Assembly: GCA_003219115.1 (NCBI GenBank)
Contig: QHPN01000227.1
Span: 1 to 7,252 of the forward strand
Direction of reading: 5' to 3'
Origin: Verrucomicrobiota bacterium
GTDB taxonomy: Bacteria > Verrucomicrobiota > Verrucomicrobiia > Chthoniobacterales > UBA10450
DNA: 7,252 nucleotides
The notes below the pieces were generated by a model that saw only the letters and a list, made by a program, of their open reading frames with translations, made no database searches and was not told the origin of the DNA. Both the position numbers and the translations under genes were made by a program. Positions 6,082 through 7,252 of this stretch are shown one piece after another (position 1 is the first letter of the stretch; each line of letters opens with the position of its first letter).

Positions 6082-6734
6082 GATGCGGTCACGCGATGGA
6101 CAATGCCTTTGTTGCGCAAAATTTCAGCGGCTTCGCTGAAATAATCGCGCACCTCGCTTTGCGAACGAATCCAATCAAGATAACGGCCGAGTCCTTCTTC
6201 CAGATCCACCTGCGGAACATAACCCGCAGCCCGGATCCGTTCTGTCCCGCTGATAAGATGCCGCATCTCTCCGGGCCGAAACTCGCCATTGATTTCCGGC
6301 GGGATCTTTATTCCGAGCGCATCGGAAACTCGCTGCGCAATTTCGCGCACGCTAACGGCTTTGCCGCTGCCGACATTCACTGGCAGGCCATCGAGCGCAT
6401 CCGTTTTGGCAGCGAGGAGATTAGCCCGTGCAATATCCTCCACGAATGAAAGATCGCGGGTTTGTTCTCCATCTTCGTAAAACACCGGCGGCAGACTGTT
6501 GAGTAAACGCGTGCAAAAAATTGCGATCACGCCGGTGTAGGGATTGAAGATCGACTGTCGCGGCCCGTAAGTGCAGGAATAACGGAGCGCGACTGTCGGG
6601 ATGCCGACCTGTTTTCCCCAAAGCAGCACCAATTTCTCCTGGTCAACCTTGGTTAAGCCATAAACCGTTTTCTTCCGGCGTCGGCACGCTCGTAGTCGGC
6701 TCATTGCAGATCGGGCACCGCACCGACCAATCAC
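6078..6734 (-). CDS. NAD-dependent sugar epimerase, C-terminal part after a frameshift
   Basis: This open frame begins with a GTG at 6734, but real homology starts only at about 6668; the first 22 residues ('MIGRCGARSAMSR...') are an out-of-frame reading of the N-terminal gene part. From there the protein continues an extended short-chain dehydrogenase: 'TVYGLTKVDQEKL' holds the catalytic YxxxK pair, then 'GIPTVALRYSCTYGPRQSIFNPYTG', split here as substrate-binding region, 'EDGEQTRDLSFVEDIARA', 'VNVGSGKAVSVREIAQRV' and 'FRPGEMRHLISGTERIRAAGY'. These are standard for dTDP/UDP-sugar epimerases. The stop at 6078 overlaps the methyltransferase start. On its own this half lacks the NAD-binding region and cannot work as an epimerase. 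Confidence 0.8.
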   Translation of the reverse strand: MIGRCGARSAMSRLRACRRRKKTVYGLTKVDQEKLVLLWGKQVGIPTVALRYSCTYGPRQSIFNPYTGVIAIFCTRLLNSLPPVFYEDGEQTRDLSFVEDIARANLLAAKTDALDGLPVNVGSGKAVSVREIAQRVSDALGIKIPPEINGEFRPGEMRHLISGTERIRAAGYVPQVDLEEGLGRYLDWIRSQSEVRDYFSEAAEILRNKGIVHRVTAS

Positions 6735-7191
6735 CGCGTTGCAATTGTTTCACCGGTCGCACCCTGGGAAAAACGAGACCGTGTTTCGCGCACTCACCCG
6801 CGCCTTCGCTGTAAACTGCTTGTGAACTGGCAACGATCACCTTTTGGACCGGCAGATTTTTTTCGCGAATGATTTCGAGCATTTGCGCCGTGCCGAGCGA
6901 GTTCACGTGCACATACTTCGCCATCTCTGGCATGTAACCCCCATACGCCGCCTGATGAAAAATTACGTCGATATCTCGCAGCGCGTTCTCAATGGTCCCG
7001 CGATCACGCAGATCGCCTTGTACGAATTCGGCATCTCGATTGATCCACGCTGGTTTCCCTCGCTTGTGGGTATTTGGTTCCAGATTGTCGAGGATTCGCA
7101 CCCACCATCCTTCGCGCACCAGGAAATCAGTGACATGTGAACCGATCAGGCCCGCTCCACCGGTGACCAAAGCGCGTTCCTGCTTTTTCAT
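6643..7191 (-). CDS. NAD-dependent sugar epimerase, N-terminal part (dTDP-L-rhamnose 4-epimerase type)
   Basis: The 182-residue frame starts with ATG at 7191 and ends in 8 residues of out-of-frame sequence ('NGLWLNQG'). It carries the NAD-binding Rossmann motif 'TGGAGLIGSH' (10-19), the acidic strand end 'ILDNL' (33-37), 'GDLRD' (59-63), 'VIFHQAA' (76-82) and the catalytic 'ASSQAVY' (121-127). Between 130 and 172 is a Cys-bearing insertion with Cys134 and a CPIC pair (Cys159, Cys162), which I associate with the dTDP-L-rhamnose 4-epimerase subgroup. The YxxxK catalytic pair lies beyond the frameshift. Preceded by the best Shine-Dalgarno in the window. It is the first gene of the glycan module. 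Confidence 0.85.
   Translation of the reverse strand: MKKQERALVTGGAGLIGSHVTDFLVREGWWVRILDNLEPNTHKRGKPAWINRDAEFVQGDLRDRGTIENALRDIDVIFHQAAYGGYMPEMAKYVHVNSLGTAQMLEIIREKNLPVQKVIVASSQAVYSEGAGECAKHGLVFPRVRPVKQLQRGDWSVRCPICNEPTTSVPTPEENGLWLNQG
6668..6671 (-). other. Frameshift site joining the two epimerase halves
   Basis: On the minus strand the sequence GAAGAAAACGG carries a run of four A. The N-terminal frame reads PEEN and goes off; the C-terminal frame resumes at ACG (6668-6666) with TVYGLTK. Removing one A joins them as PEETVYGLTK and gives a single protein of 370 residues spanning 7191-6078, the usual length for this enzyme class, with the catalytic pair at Tyr177 and Lys181. Adding two A would also restore the frame. 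Either the gene is truly broken or this is a sequencing or assembly error in a homopolymer. Confidence 0.85.
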
Positions 7192-7193
7192 CG

Positions 7194-7200
7194 CCTCCTT
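7194..7200 (-). promoter_or_regulatory. Strong Shine-Dalgarno for the epimerase gene
   Basis: AAGGAGG on the minus strand is a near-perfect anti-16S match, but it ends only 2 bases before the ATG at 7191, closer than usual. No other start codon nearby gives a better fit. It is the only strong ribosome binding site in the window, and marks the epimerase as the likely first gene of the operon. Confidence 0.6.
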
Positions 7201-7230
7201 TTATTCAACCAGCTCCGCCAAATATTGCCT

Positions 7231-7252
7231 TGTCATCCCGAGCAAAGCCAGG
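7231..7252. repeat. Partial copy of the TGTCATCCCGAGC repeat, cut by the window end
   Basis: TGTCATCCCGAGC at 7231-7243 is identical to the core at 2711-2723 and to the inverted copy at 2780-2792. The following bases (AAAGCCAGG) differ from that copy. An inverted partner, if present, would lie beyond the window. Confidence 0.7.

Noticed and set aside
6643..6734. Programmed ribosomal frameshift in the epimerase gene
   Set aside because: The shift needed is +1 or -2; GAAGAAAACGG is not a standard heptamer for -1 slippage, and no stimulatory stop codon or pseudoknot is evident. A sequence error or mutation is simpler.

Overview
All of the recognisable genes lie on the minus strand, so the window reads from its right end to its left. 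GC content is fairly high. Shine-Dalgarno sequences are mostly weak or absent. Several dispersed palindromic repeats sit between genes. Two of them give the familiar spurious peptides 'CHPERTRGISR' and 'GRMPIV'/'DGQDA' when translated. Together this suggests a soil or freshwater bacterium of the Verrucomicrobiota/Acidobacteriota type. That placement is an inference from repeat style and protein flavour; no rRNA or marker gene is present.

Right part (7191 to 4574): a three-gene surface-glycan module. It begins with an NAD-dependent sugar-nucleotide epimerase of the dTDP-L-rhamnose 4-epimerase type. This gene is split by a frameshift in a run of four A near 6668-6671. A class I SAM methyltransferase overlaps it by 4 bases (ATGA). 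A family 2 glycosyltransferase of the polyprenyl-phosphate sugar synthase type follows after 8 bases. The tight packing suggests one transcript making and decorating an activated sugar.

Middle (4573 to 2679): a 190-base spacer made almost entirely of small hairpins. Next is a membrane-anchored molybdopterin oxidoreductase of the sulfite oxidase fold, with an internal twin-arginine segment. Its 3' side carries a very long inverted repeat (2703-2800) of the 'TGTCATCCCGAGC' family.

Left part (2678 to 1): a YbdK-type carboxylate-amine ligase (GCS2 fold), a second family 2 glycosyltransferase, a small GlsB/YeaQ stress-type membrane protein, and the start of a conserved protein of unknown function that runs off the window. 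The last two are almost contiguous (stop codon, 2 bases, TTG start). Between the ligase and the glycosyltransferase is a short 9-base-periodic repeat.

No stretch over 300 bases lacks a gene. I see no tRNA, rRNA, CRISPR array, transposase or phage gene. Nothing here clearly forms a new defence or mobile system. The most rewarding items are the repeat structures, the frameshifted epimerase and the architecture of the molybdoenzyme.
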